Of a stretch of DNA of 64,000 nt, positions 43,287 to 54,164 are shown piece by piece. Under the pieces are notes generated by a model. That model searched no databases. It was not told the origin of the DNA and was given only the letters and a program-made list of their open reading frames with translations. Within the stretch, counting starts at the first letter, position 1. Each line of letters starts with the position of its first letter. The DNA is from Symsagittifera roscoffensis (Eukaryota; Xenacoelomorpha; Acoela; Convolutidae). The stretch lies in the NCBI RefSeq assembly GCF_963678635.1, contig NC_087071.1, positions 33,532,141-33,596,140 of the forward strand, read 5' to 3'. The translations under genes were made by a program, and so were the position numbers.

Positions 43287-44801
43287 ATGGGACCAGTGAA
43301 CGCAAGACCATTGCAGGACGTCAGATTGAATCACAATGAAGAAAATCGGGAAGAGACTTGGGAGATTTCTGATAACGAGGGCGCCGATTGGACAACATGT
43401 GAAGATGTTCGGGCAGCTGAAGACACCCCCAGGTCATGTGAAAGAAAGAGTATACCCGAAACAAGTGAATCAAGAAGGTGATGTCCAAAGATACGGCTGA
43501 TTGAAAGCGATAAAGAAAGATGAGACCATCTTGCCGCGTACGAAAAGGCAGAAATAAGGAAGGCCAAGATTATGATAATAGCGAATTCAGAGTTCGTGCA
43601 CACTTCCAAGTCTCTGTTTTGGCCGGACGTCACAATGTTGGCAGCGGTCGATCTGGACCTACTGCAATCCGTGTCAATGGCTATCGGGGTACAAAGACAG
43701 ACGGACAATGACCATCTACACAGTAGAGGTTTTCTGAGCAGACTCGGAGAGCCTACAACGGCAGTAAATGCTGTATGGCCAGCAATAAAAGACATCCTCG
43801 AGTCAATGGGTGAAGTGCTGGATGCGACGAAGGTGGTGTCCTTCACCAAATTGACATCGAGAGTAGTGTTCGCGTTGTCTGCGGGGTATGCACATCTCCC
43901 GGATGGACTGAAATTCGTGTATGCGATCGTGATCTTGCTTTCGGAAGGGAAATATGATTTAATCATATCTGCCTTAAATTGCATGATAGAGACGGAGAAC
44001 CTGAGACCACTCAGGGCTGAGCTACCTGCGGTGTGGTCAGATATCTCGAGCGCAATGAGAGGATTCAAGGATCATGCGCTACACATGCTAGTGTTGGACG
44101 AGGTGCTGGGGTTGAAACTGTCCATTTTCAGTCGACAGCTCAAGCTGAAACCGGGAATAGGCGACGACCATCGAGCGATCGTAGCGATGTCGAACGACTT
44201 ATAGTTCCGAGGAATGGAAGCGACAGGAGAAAAAGAGAGGAGGAAAAAATCCCAGGAGACTAGAGCTCACTTGGAGGCGATGGTTTTGAGAACCAAACCG
44301 GAGGCTAACCAGTGGCTACATCTAACTCCTTGAGTAGCGCCATTGGGTGCGGATGCTTTTGAGCAAGGCCCAGTAATGATCAAGAAGATCCATGCCTACT
44401 TGTTAAAGGAGGTGAACCTGGCGGAAAATGCTGAAGAAACGACAGCCGAATTTGTGAACAGAATGTGCCAAATTACCCCGGAAACCTTCTGGACCCAGAA
44501 AGTGAAGTGGAAAGAAGGCTTCGAACGGACAGATAGAAAGCTGGAAGGGTTGGGAGCCGGATGGACCGCGTCCTTCTTGGCAAAAGTCTACCCGAAACTC
44601 TCTCATTACTTGATAAAGGAATTCCTCCAAGCAGTAGTGGAAGTATCAATTGTGGAACTACTAGCCTTGTTCCTGACGTTTGGAGCAGAAAGTTTCGTGA
44701 AGGGACCGGTGATACTGCTCACAGAAGGAGTTCAGAACCTGCGGTTAGATGGGCTTCTATCATTGATTGCGATTACCATGGAAAGTTGGGAGGATTATTG
44801 A
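43287..44801 (+). pseudogene. Unassigned coding block, part A
   Basis: Coding-like sequence broken into three phases. It runs from MGPVNARPLQDVRLNHNEEN (43,287) to RLGRFLITRAPIGQHVKMF and GHVKERVYPKQVNQEGDV (from about 43,351), then a longer phase from about 43,492 to 44,801 with stops at 43,521 (TGA), 44,202 (TAG) and 44,331 (TGA). The long phase includes KIMIIANSEFVHTSKSLFW, NDHLHSRGFLSRL, VVFALSAGYAHLPDGLKFVY and TKPEANQWLHL. The ANSE and NDH stretches faintly resemble SGNH blocks I and III, so a second degenerate hydrolase domain is possible. Two of the stops are one transition away from Trp or Arg codons, as expected from decay. Function unknown. Confidence 0.45.
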
Positions 44802-45676
44802 AACTGACACGTTACCCAGAGCAGATGAGAGATAATGTGTGGAAATTCGACGTGAAGAAAGCCACGGTCTCGTGGAATAAGATAAGAGATCCGAGACACA
44901 CTCTTATCCAGTATCTCTTGCAGCAAAATTGCTTTGGAACGGGAGAGGATGAGACAATCGAAAGGGAGGGTGACGTGAGACGACATGTTGGGGGCATGCC
45001 CCTACTGACTGATCTGAGCTTAGCTATGAGGACTGATCCCTTAGCGATGATCAGAGGAGCCACAGAGTTTGTGACCGTGATTTATGGACCAGCAATCACG
45101 TTTGCGATCCCTGATGTAAAGGTGGAAGCGTATAGAAGGTTGGTGCTGCACCTGAACGTCATATCAGCAGTGGATGGTAGTGCGCTGAACTGGTGTGAGC
45201 AGCACGCATTGCGGGAGCTCATGAGCGAAGATCTGTTATTTGCGAAAATATCAGAGCCAGAAATGACAGTCGTTAACTTTGACGATCACTTCCGTGATCG
45301 TATGGGAGAAGTAGAGAGAGGGCACATCGAGGTGTTTCCGAGGCTCTGGAATCTAAGACCCTATGATAGGACGAATGGTGAAATAACCAGAGTTCCTCGT
45401 CTCACTGCAGCATATCACAAGGTGATAGAAGAGACGAAAGACTGGGGTGATTACGAGAAGCTGCTGGAGGAAATCCCTGATTTTCATCTGATAAGAAGGA
45501 TGTTGCTCGGAGCAGTCTCCGTAGTACAAACTCCTAGGTTAAGAATGTTTGAAACCAATGAAAGGAGGATAGGGAATTCGTGGAAACGATGGATCCATAC
45601 TTTGTGGGGAGGAAAGCCGCCGTGCTACAGTACACACAAGTTGCCTACACGGATCAAGCGACGAGAAGACGAATAA
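44783..45676 (+). CDS. Unassigned coding block, part B
   Basis: About 297 sense codons in a phase that takes over from part A after a one-base shift near 44,780-44,800 (GGLLKLTRYPEQMRDNVWKF). Notable stretches: RRHVGGMPLLTDLSLAMR, GATEFVTVIYGPAITFAI, VVNFDDHFRDRMGEVERG, KDWGDYEKLLEEIPDFHLI. Mostly helical in look, charged, with no signal peptide or membrane segment. It ends KRREDE and a TAA that overlaps the next frame by about 90 bases; no convincing slippery heptamer is seen in the overlap. Not recognised. Confidence 0.5.
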   Translation, partial: KLGGLLKLTRYPEQMRDNVWKFDVKKATVSWNKIRDPRHTLIQYLLQQNCFGTGEDETIEREGDVRRHVGGMPLLTDLSLAMRTDPLAMIRGATEFVTVIYGPAITFAIPDVKVEAYRRLVLHLNVISAVDGSALNWCEQHALRELMSEDLLFAKISEPEMTVVNFDDHFRDRMGEVERGHIEVFPRLWNLRPYDRTNGEITRVPRLTAAYHKVIEETKDWGDYEKLLEEIPDFHLIRRMLLGAVSVVQTPRLRMFETNERRIGNSWKRWIHTLWGGKPPCYSTHKLPTRIKRREDE

Positions 45677-47487
45677 GCAACGCCGCGACTCCCAAGCCTG
45701 GAGGATTTGACAGGGAATGGGCGGGGTTAAACTTAACGCCTATGAATATGAGAGGTATGGCCGAACTGCCTGAGGCCTCCCTGATCCTGACTATTGTGAA
45801 ACCGGAGTTAACGGTAGGAGGAACGCTGCAGACGAGAACCTTCCTGGCACCCTTCGGCTGTGAGGAAATCGAAGTGGTCCTTGGGGAAGAGGAAGATAAA
45901 TCAGCCGGCATACTGATCATACCGAAATTTCCGGAATGGGAAGAGACTGAAAAGCAAGGACCCTCAAGCTCGAACAAAGATACATCAGAAGGAGATGATG
46001 GGCAGGGAGGAAGCCGTCGAACGGAGGAACCCATGCAACAAGATACAGATCAAGCTGAAGACGACAAGGCATCGACAGGGGGAATGTCCAGCCTGGATTT
46101 CAATTTCCTCAGTGACTTTGAGAACAACGCAGATACGTTGGAAGCGGTTGAGCCAGCAGAGGAAGGCACTCCGACACTGGAACCTCAGTCGGCCTATAGG
46201 GAAAAGAAATGGAATTTGCCGGAGAGCAGCTCTCCGGGCAATTCAAAAGATAACGAACAAAGACTCCTCATGGAATCACCGAGGAGAAGAAGAATAGAAG
46301 GCACTGCCAGAGTACCTTTCTTGGGAACGCTGCCCGAAGAAGAGTGGGAGGTACATCACCGAGACCATGAAAATAGGACGGGATGTAGATTGGACAGAGT
46401 GGCGTTCATGGAAGAAGTCTGGACAGTATTTCAGAGCTACGGGACCCAGTCCATTTTGAAAGTAGGTCTCAACTGACCATTGATGCGGGAAGTCCTTGAA
46501 AAACTTGATTAGTGTGAAGGGAGATTGAGTGAGTTGTTGATTGACTCAGCAACTGACGAAAGTGAAGCAAGCTCTCCCATCAAGATGACACCGCAGGAGG
46601 ATTACAGAGAGGTGGTATATCTGTCAAGAACCAGGAAGGGAACGATGCGATCGAAACTGGTGATTGATAAGATCAACGAGATGAAGATGAAATTTGGCAG
46701 CAAAGTGACACCGAGTAGAGCAAGAAAGACGAAGGTGGATTCGGAGATATCGATAAAAGTTGTCAATTTAGCGAAAAGAAAACGAGTCGAAGAAGTCATG
46801 GATTTGGGACAAGGTGATTATCAATTGCCTGGCACGGACAGAATGTTAACTGATGTAGCAGAGGTGCCACCCATTCTCATGGCAGGGATAAAATCAACAG
46901 GTTATAAATCCAAAAGGAGTGACAGCACTATGACTGGAGCAACCTTGGAAATGGAGATACTCAGCCTATGTGGAGAAAGTATCATGAAAGACTTTAAACC
47001 GTCTCCCATGAACCACGGAAAGGGAAGTGTCGCAGGACAACTAGTACCGGTGGAATATAACCGACTGACAGTGTCGGAGACTGTGTCAATGGATGATCCC
47101 GCCGGTGGATACATGGAGATGTTGGAGTACCGAAACTCGGCTAGATGGCCATATGTGATGGCTCTGGCAGACAAGAGTGCCGTGGAAGGTTATTTGGAGA
47201 CAATGCTGCAAGGCACCACCCTCAAGCAGAAAACGTACGGGACTCTAGCGTCGTCTGAGATGCAGGCAGAGCTGATTGAGCAGTTAGTGAGCCTTCCATG
47301 GAAAGCAGTGATGTTTAAGTACTTTGAAGAAGAGATGAGGACTACGCCGAGAATACACGCTCTCATGGCAGTAACTTACGTGAGAACCGAATTACAACTG
47401 AGGTTCGCCTGGTGTATGATGGGATTGACTCGCGGGGAATATGACTCAGAAGAAAGGAAAGGTCAAAAGAAGAGAAGGTTTTCCTGA
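45589..47487 (+). CDS. Unassigned coding block, part C
   Basis: One phase from the ATG at 45,589 (MDPYFVGRKAAVLQYTQ), with stops at 46,474 (TGA) and 46,510 (TAG). The first part has a globular region (LILTIVKPELTVGGTLQTR), then an acidic, Ser/Gly-rich linker. The second part reads EDYREVVYLSRTRKGTMRSK, KMKFGSKVTPSRARK, LVSLPWKAVMFKYFEEEMR and ALMAVTYVRTELQLRFAWCM. It ends RRFS and TGA, which shares bases with the ATG of the next frame (TGATG). No family recognised. Confidence 0.5.
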
Positions 47488-48890
47488 TGACGAACCTGAG
47501 GGATCTGATAATCCAAGAGGGGGCAGCAGCAGCGTGCGCGAAGCGGAGAGACGCTCTCTGTTTCATTCGATTCATGGTAGAGCAGATTTCAGTGCCAGCC
47601 TTGAACACCTGTGTCAATATGCTGAGGGAGGGCGATGAACGAGTAAAAGCCTTACTCTTGCTAGCACTGCTGGATATGCATCAAAGCAAGCCGATGAGGG
47701 TGAATATGAAAGAACCTGAAGAGCTAGAGCCCATGAGAAAAATAGACGAAATCAGGAGATTCTCAAACAAGGAGCTGAGACTCACTAAAGAATCTATGGG
47801 GGTACTGACGAAATCCAGTGAGTACTGTGGACCGATCGGGAGGAAGTCATACAGCTACATGTCCGGAATCATAGCGATAGCGTACAACCCTTTCCTGAGC
47901 GAAGACATAGGCGATTGCTTCTTTGATTACGAGCAGGCAGTGTTGTTAAGGTTCTGGACGTCGCGAATTGTAACGATTAAAAGCGCTACTAATCCGCAGA
48001 CCAAATTGGGACTAGTCTTGGAAGAAGAGGTGACTGCACCTTCCGTGCCAAAATCCGACAAACGAGTGGAGTTTCGGTTGGGATTCTCAGATGAATTACT
48101 GAGAACGAGCTTGATGGTAGTGGGGGAACTGATGAGACCATCATGGTGTCCTAGTCCCAAAGCTGACTCGATACTACGGGCGACACAAGATGTGCAGAGT
48201 GAGCTAAATGCAAAATGTAACCTGCGTGACCTGAACATCATATATAATGTGATGACAACAGCCTCTAGGAGCAACGGGGAAGACAAAGTGGAGTTGCCTG
48301 GCTGGGGACCAGAAGACTGGTTTAAACATGGTAGCTGTCTGGCGGAAGTCTGTGGACTGGAAGGTCACATTTGTGGAAGTCTGGATTGCGTGAAAACCCT
48401 AAAGAGACAACACAAGTAGTTGACGATATTGTTTGGGAACAATGTGATGAAAGCAAGGACGGAAACGGAACTGATCACAGATTGCCATGGAGGAACTGAG
48501 GTGAATCTAGTGACTGCACTAGGATTCTACAGCATGTTTGATTCTTTAGAGTCACTATTGAATCTAGAACAGATACATGAGATGGTCACAGCCGTCAGCG
48601 TAGAAGTGTTCCCAGGAGTTTTGCAAACTGAGCAAAAGCACATAGGAAAATGGAGGGAAGCGATCGAGGCGGAAATTAACATCCGACACAGTGAAACTTA
48701 TCGTAGACCATCAGGATCACGATAATTGGTGGGATCGACATTATCTCCAATGTGCAAGAGCAGATACTCGGTGGATTTCGTAGCTGTGGATGTAAAGAGT
48801 ACGAGAACGATCAAGGATCAAGCCTTCTCAGTGCCAAAAAGTGTGAGACTAACGAGAATGTCGCAAAAGTCATACGAGTTATTGTGTTAA
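47487..48890 (+). CDS. Unassigned coding block, part D
   Basis: Starts at the ATG overlapping the previous stop (MTNLRDLIIQEGAAAACAK). The first 310 codons are open to a TAG at 48,417, then the phase continues with a TAA at 48,723 and ends at 48,888. Stretches: CVNMLREGDERVKALLLLAL, SYMSGIIAIAYNPFLSEDIG, FFDYEQAVLLRFWTSRIV, LRTSLMVVGELMRPSWCP, CGLEGHICGSLDCVKTL, DFVAVDVKSTRTIKDQAF. Several Cys/His occur near 48,340-48,400, but not in a known zinc pattern. Function unknown. Confidence 0.5.
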
Positions 48891-48891
48891 A

Positions 48892-49098
48892 ATGTTTTCA
48901 GCAGTTCCAGAGAGGACAAATGAGGAGTTGGAATCGATACCGGGAAGGAAGTTCATAGGATACGTGAGTGAGAACTTCAGTGACTTTGACAGACAGAAAC
49001 ATAGAGGATCGACTGTTACAGATTACAATACAGTAGACGAGAATGATGAAGTCCACCGAGTGATGATGGAAATGGAACCATTACTGGAAGCTTTATGA
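48892..49098 (+). CDS. Unassigned coding block, part E
   Basis: 68 codons (MFSAVPERTNEELESIPGRK to EMEPLLEAL) in a third phase. It appears to continue part D after a shift at about 48,888. Acidic. Between it and the next frame (49,099-49,223) I see no clear reading. Confidence 0.4.
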   Translation: MFSAVPERTNEELESIPGRKFIGYVSENFSDFDRQKHRGSTVTDYNTVDENDEVHRVMMEMEPLLEAL

Positions 49099-49223
49099 AA
49101 GCGTAATTGAAGGAGCATCATGTTGAAACGTGACGAGTTTTCCTGCCACTGCTTACTGCAGACCTGGTGGTATCCCGAGCGTAGTAATCTGGTGTTGATC
49201 TGGGATCTGGGGAGCTGCTCTCC

Positions 49224-49934
49224 ATGGGTTTACCAGACTCATCACGGCCCATAACAATAGTGATAGTGGGAGTTATGATGGCGATAAGGTGGCTGGAGGC
49301 TCATGTGAGAGAGAACAATGGACAGGAGGCGCCAACGAGAGAACAATTGCAGAAATTGGATTGTCTAAAAGATTTAGATCTTTTTGAGACAATGTGCAAG
49401 ATTCTGAACATTCCGCTGGAAGTGAAAAGGATATGGGCAAGAAGACGATTGATGCCATGGTTTAGAGCTAACATGACTGCATGGTTGTACGAATATGCCA
49501 AAAAGCATATGTCGAAGCACGGCAGAGACTACAGTGGGTATCAGCTGAACATTGGGGCAGGAGCTTTCGAGCGAGCTTTCGTGACTCATCGGAACGCTGT
49601 GACCTTCGCTATGAAAAGAATTTCCAGAACAAGTGAACGTAGTGGAAAGGAAAAAGAAGAGATGTTGAAGGACGATTTGGAAAGAAACGTGACGTTGTGT
49701 CTCCACAACAGCTTCTGCAGGAACAGAGAATCTAACGTGGATCCCCTACCTTGTTGCAAACAGAGGGTAGAAGAGCAGAAGTTTTGGAGGACTGCTTCCA
49801 ACAGCATTATAATAGCTAACGATGTGTTGCAAGACACAGAAACTGAAAGTGCAAGTGTCACAGGAGGAGGAGATGGAACATTGGGAAATGGCCGAAAAAC
49901 AAGATGCAAAAAAAAGAGAGTAAGAAGAATTTAG
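49224..49934 (+). CDS. Unassigned coding block, part F (C-terminal)
   Basis: 236 codons, uninterrupted. Begins MGLPDSSRPITIVIVGVMM (a weakly hydrophobic start, too short for a sure membrane segment). Continues MPWFRANMTAWLYEYAKKH, GYQLNIGAGAFERAFVTHR and CLHNSFCRNRESNVDPLPCC, and ends in a basic tail TRCKKKRVRRI resembling a nuclear or nucleic-acid-binding signal. Four Cys lie in the region 165-185. No family recognised. It is the last coding frame before the 3' non-coding region. Confidence 0.5.
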   Translation: MGLPDSSRPITIVIVGVMMAIRWLEAHVRENNGQEAPTREQLQKLDCLKDLDLFETMCKILNIPLEVKRIWARRRLMPWFRANMTAWLYEYAKKHMSKHGRDYSGYQLNIGAGAFERAFVTHRNAVTFAMKRISRTSERSGKEKEEMLKDDLERNVTLCLHNSFCRNRESNVDPLPCCKQRVEEQKFWRTASNSIIIANDVLQDTETESASVTGGGDGTLGNGRKTRCKKKRVRRI

Positions 49935-50713
49935 AAGTTTTAGAACTTCTAAACGACGACAAAAGGAGAAACAAAGAAGTGATGAAAAGAAGTAGTTAAA
50001 ACTCAGGATTGTTTTATGTGTGTGTGAAAAAACTCAAGTGAGAAACCAAGCAACCAAGTTGTAATTGGAAACTGAAACATTTAGTTGAGTTTTGAACATT
50101 AAAGAATTTGTTGCATTTATAAATTTGCATTTTGATTTTAGTTAGTGGTTTTAGAGACACTTACTGATTATTTAGAAAGACTTGAGCAAAGAGTATATTT
50201 AAATATTCCAGCATGCATGATTGTTTTTAATCAACTAGGACGACTGATCACTTTGTGGTGACATGAAAGGCTTGGGTAATCTGTTGAAGAGGGAGGTTGT
50301 TTCATTGTTCTTTCTAACCACAGAGTTTCCTAATTTAAATATTCAGGCCAATAACAAGCAAGATTTCCTAAGGGAAGAAGCATAGTAGGGTAATTTTAGC
50401 TTTTTGGTTGGCAGGACTGTCCTGCAAATCAACATCTTTTATAATATAGGAGAAAAAGTTTCAGATTAGGACATTGACATTGGAAGTCAGAAAAGATATT
50501 TATCTTAAGTCATATCCTCAAGGTGCAGATTAGTGAAAGAAGTTGGAAGGCAATAGCAATGTAGTATGGTGCCATTTATATTATGCAGTGAGTCGATATG
50601 ACGCGAATAAAAGTAACCTCGTGCATTTTGTAAATTCTGTTTGAAGACACTGTATCAATTTTACGAACAATGCGAGATTCAATGGGGACCTTGACCGGGC
50701 TGTCCGGGGAGTA
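49935..50713 (+). other. Retroelement 3' non-coding region
   Basis: No frame of note. Contains the second copy of the 146-bp internal repeat (50,293-50,440), AATAAA at about 50,607, and CCGGGGAGTA immediately before the LTR as a weak polypurine tract. Confidence 0.5.
50293..50440 (+). repeat. Internal direct repeat, copy 2
   Basis: Second copy of the segment at 39,225-39,370, in the 3' non-coding region, carrying the same ggcaggactgtcctgca palindrome-like stretch (GCAGGACTGTCCTGC) and the taaatattcag acceptor-like site. Confidence 0.7.
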
Positions 50714-51622
50714 TGTGACATTCGACCAGAATGGACGAAAATGCAGATTCGAAATTTAAGCAGCTAACCTTCCGAATTGACGGTTTTAAGAGATTAACAA
50801 CGTTATTGGGACGATTAGTCAAACGGTGAAGGTCAGGATATTCTGGTATTTTGAAATTTTGAAAATTCGAAGTGATGACGTAATACTTCTGAGAAACGTC
50901 AAAAACGGCCCTTTTGGAAAAGACCCTGAATAAAATCAGAACAACAATAGTTGCGACGACGACAACAACGAGAAAATAGAGAATCAGAATCGGAAAAAAG
51001 CAGAATTAGCAGAGATCGTTCCGAATTGCAACTATTGTGTCGCTACAATAGTTAGAAGGCCGTTTGCAACAACGGTGAAGGGTGGAGTGGAAAACCAGCC
51101 TTCCGGAAGGAAGTTAAGGGTCTTTTTTCCCTGGATTCAAGAATCCGGAGGGGTCTCGGGACTGGAACTTATATCATTTTATACAAACTTTTAGCTTCCC
51201 TATTATGTCCTGAATTGAATTTAATTAACATCTGAATTCATTTTGCAAGGATGAGAAGCTAGGAGATGGTGGAAAGGGTTGATCCATCTTCGATGGAGAT
51301 GATGATTTTTATCTACTGAACAAAAACAAAAATAATTCATTAAATAGAAGTAGCCCTGATTTTAGGAGTGATCTTTTGGTCTGCGGATACTGAGACCCAG
51401 CCATGAGTTCACTATTTCTGCATGTATTTAAGTTAATCTGAGTGTTTTGACCGAAGCCGAAAGCAGTAACCTTTTTGTCGACCCGATTTTAGAAAGACCA
51501 CCAGAAGAACTGGCTTTGGTAGAGACGGTGAAAAGCTTGTAGAGCTCTCTTTAGACGTTGGCCAGTCGTCTTAGGACCTAGCTTTATTTTCCGTCGATAT
51601 GTACCTCCGGGCGAAGGTTACA
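50714..51622 (+). repeat. 3' LTR
   Basis: 909 bp, TGTGACATTCGACC to GCGAAGGTTACA. Alignable end to end with the 5' LTR, with scattered substitutions and small indels. The hairpin present in the 5' LTR is weakened here by a GC to AG change in the 3' half of the stem. Confidence 0.85.
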
Positions 51623-53504
51623 TTTCCTTGAAAAATAATTGTTTTTCATGATTTTCCGAAGAAATGTTCTATGATTTTATGGTTTATTCTTGCTTTCTGC
51701 TTAAGGCATGTTTTCGCTATTGAACACACTTTGCAATAAAATTTAGTGAGAACTGGAGAATTTAGGAGGAAAATAGTGTCAATTGAACGAACAATTTGCT
51801 GGCAGAGATGAAATTAGAACTGATACCGTCTGATTTTTTTTCGATAAAAATTGTAAAGGTCTTCTTCAAATTCCCTTGTTTAGTTGCTACAGTAAACTAT
51901 TTAAGCAAAATTACAACTTTTTAGACCTATATTTATCACTTTTTTTGCAAAATATTTGAAAACAAACGTTTTTTATTCTTAATTTTTGACGGAAGTTTTC
52001 TCAAAAATATCCAAGTGAGAAAGAATTAATGCTAGTTAAAGCATTCAAAAATATATGTACAAAATGAAAAAATAAAGGTGTTTTTTTACGAATTAAGAAC
52101 AAATTAAGAGCAGCTCTATTGGTTATAATCTGAAAATCACCAGAAATACGCAAGGGAACCTAGTTCCTAATATCTACAATATGTCTACAAAATGAAAACT
52201 TCTGAAAGAGCGCGTCTCAATAAATTGATTTAGCAAAGCAAATCAAGTTGCAAAGTGGAGCAATTGTATAGTTTTCCAATTTTTAATAAGCAAAAAACTC
52301 TATATAGTAAAAATGTAGTAATATTTTGTATTTAGTGTTGTATATTGTATGTAGTATTGTGTATGTTTGTAGTATTGTGTAATGTATTAGCAAGGAAATG
52401 TAGATATTGAAAGCAAGTTTTTGATTTATGTTCCAAGTATCTACTTCAAAAAGATGTTGGATTGGGTTTACTTTACAAAAACTATCCTCAAGTTATCTGA
52501 TTTTTCACATAATTTTTCCTATTATATCAAATGATAACAAACTTGTCTAATGAATTACACATAAAAATCAAATATTTGACACTTTTTATGTCGGGTTTTT
52601 TTTTCTCAAGATATACTTTATAAGCTAAATTTTAGTAAAATTATCTCAAAACTCCTAAAGATTTAATTTGAGTTTAAATCTCAAATCAGCATTTTCTCAG
52701 TTTCTGCTTTATCTACTATCTACCAATTTAATCCAATTTGAACAAAATTTTTCTTGAAAATTGAACTTTACATGGAAAAATGTATCGTTTCAACGAACGT
52801 TCAATAATCCGAAGCTGAATTAATACCATAAATCCATTTCTAAAAGCCTTTAAGTGATTTTCTCAAGCTCATAACTGTATATTCATGTTTAAAATCTGCA
52901 TTTTTAATTTAGATTGATTTTTTAGTTAAGAATGATGTATATCCTTATCTTGAAATTTTCAAAGTTTAGCAAAAACATATTTTTTTTCAATTTTTCCATG
53001 TCATTTACCAAATTCTTTTCTGAAATCATTAAAACATCATAAAAGAAAAGCATAACTCTTGATAAGTCAAACCCCATTATCTGCTTAAAAAAGCTCTACT
53101 TTATCAACACTTTTACAAACACTTAACAAGGAAAACTTTAAAGTAACTAGAAAAAACCTTTCAATTAGTCAATATTTTACAAATATCCAAGTTTTACAAT
53201 TTTTAAGCAAATACTTAACTACTCGTTAGCATATGTTATGCACTTTTACAACAAACTTATCGCAACAAAGTCTCCGCAAGCTTGCAACCATGTGAACTTT
53301 TACTGTTGATTAAAGGTTTTTGGATCGAGTTCCATGGACAGTTTCACGACAATTTGAACTCAATTTTTGCTGTCTTTATCATCAATCAAAACCTTTGAAT
53401 ATTTCTGACTAAATTCATCACAATTGTTTAGACTTTTCAGATTCAGTAAGAACTAATATTCATAGTAATTTCTACGTTTTTTAAATAAAAATTCCTAATT
53501 TTAC

Positions 53505-53847
53505 CTTTTCTTGAAGCGTGTTTGGAGAATGCTGAGCACATAATTTAACATTGTGTTGACAATGCTTCTTCTTGAAATGATTAGTGATTAATGATTTCCT
53601 CGCTGCTATAAGTATAAAAGTTACAACTCAAACACTTCAAAGCACCACAGGTTTTACGATGTCTTGATGCGTGTAAGCGAGTGTAATCTTTGCCACATTC
53701 AAGACGTGAAGTTTTTTTGCTTCTATTCAGTGACGGCATCTCACGGAAGAACTTGAGAATGAACTGTCCCGATATTTTAGATAAGAAGTGTTGAATAGCC
53801 TCAAAAAATGAATAAAAGTAAGAGAAAACTGCAAATTTCTCAACCAA
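53505..53847 (-). pseudogene. Zinc-finger exon relic, copy 4
   Basis: MPSLNRSKKTSRLECGKDYTR, HASRHRKTCGALKCLSCN and FYTYSSEEIINH, then a stop caused by a small insertion (an extra attaatgat-type stretch). In this copy the first finger is open. The second loses its terminal His spacing through the insertion. The splice donor (AAAAG/GTAAAA) remains. Confidence 0.55.
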
Positions 53848-53939
53848 TTGTTTTTAACATGAAAGAAATCAGAATGGATAACATTCTATTTGGTCAAGTT
53901 GAAAAAATCATCCAATCTAACCAGGGAATTTTTAAAAGT

Positions 53940-54115
53940 TTTGCTATCAACCAATCAGAATCGAGCATTTTAAAAAAAAAATTTTATCTTTTTTGATATC
54001 AACTAATTAGAGTCGAGCATTATTTATTAGGAATCTTTCATCTTTTTTGATATCAACCAGTAAGAATTGAGCGTTCCTTCACAGGTAATCTTTGTAGTAT
54101 TAAGCAATCAGAATG
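53940..54115 (-). promoter_or_regulatory. CCAAT array upstream of ZF copy 4
   Basis: Units with CCAATCAGAATCGAGCA, CTAATTAGAGTCGAGCA and CCAGTAAGAATTGAGCG and T/A-rich spacers, plus AGCAATCAGAATGGAG; the order and spacing match the arrays near 1,925 and 21,540. Confidence 0.45.
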
Positions 54116-54164
54116 GAGTATTCACAGATTTTAAAGTATTTTATAGATCAGAACAAAGCTATGT

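Larger units (their letters stand above)
34081..51622 (+). mobile_element. Giant pol-less LTR retroelement
   Basis: Flanked by direct repeats of about 905 bp that begin TGTGACA and end TTACA, inserted in an arm repeat. The 5' flank ends ctatcacttt and the 3' flank begins tttccttgaa, while uninterrupted copies of the same arm read ctatcactttccttgaa (26,824 and 33,754); the duplicated target is therefore only ttt, or 4 bp if one base has changed. The LTRs differ at about 4-5% over their first 230 bases, so the insertion is not recent. Inside: a long leader, a Gag-like N-terminus, a macro domain, an SGNH-like domain and a long unassigned coding block. No reverse transcriptase, protease, integrase or CCHC knuckle is visible. 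No convincing primer-binding site follows the 5' LTR; TGGCGCTCCTGAGTG, 12 bases in, is a weak candidate. CGGGGAG just before the 3' LTR is a weak polypurine tract. Confidence 0.8.

Noticed and set aside
43331-44068. Reverse-strand frame of 245 codons inside the retroelement
   Set aside because: It is antisense to a long forward coding phase, and the forward reading has the more protein-like composition. The same applies to reverse frames at 38,037-38,630, 42,073-42,609 and 49,374-49,909.
43572-44204. Second SGNH hydrolase domain
   Set aside because: ANSE and NDHLH resemble blocks I and III, but no block V DxxH was found at a suitable distance; kept only as a remark.
45580-45676. Programmed -1 frameshift between parts B and C
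   Set aside because: The frames overlap by about 90 bases in the right relation, but I found no convincing slippery heptamer or following structure, and similar shifts elsewhere look like damage.
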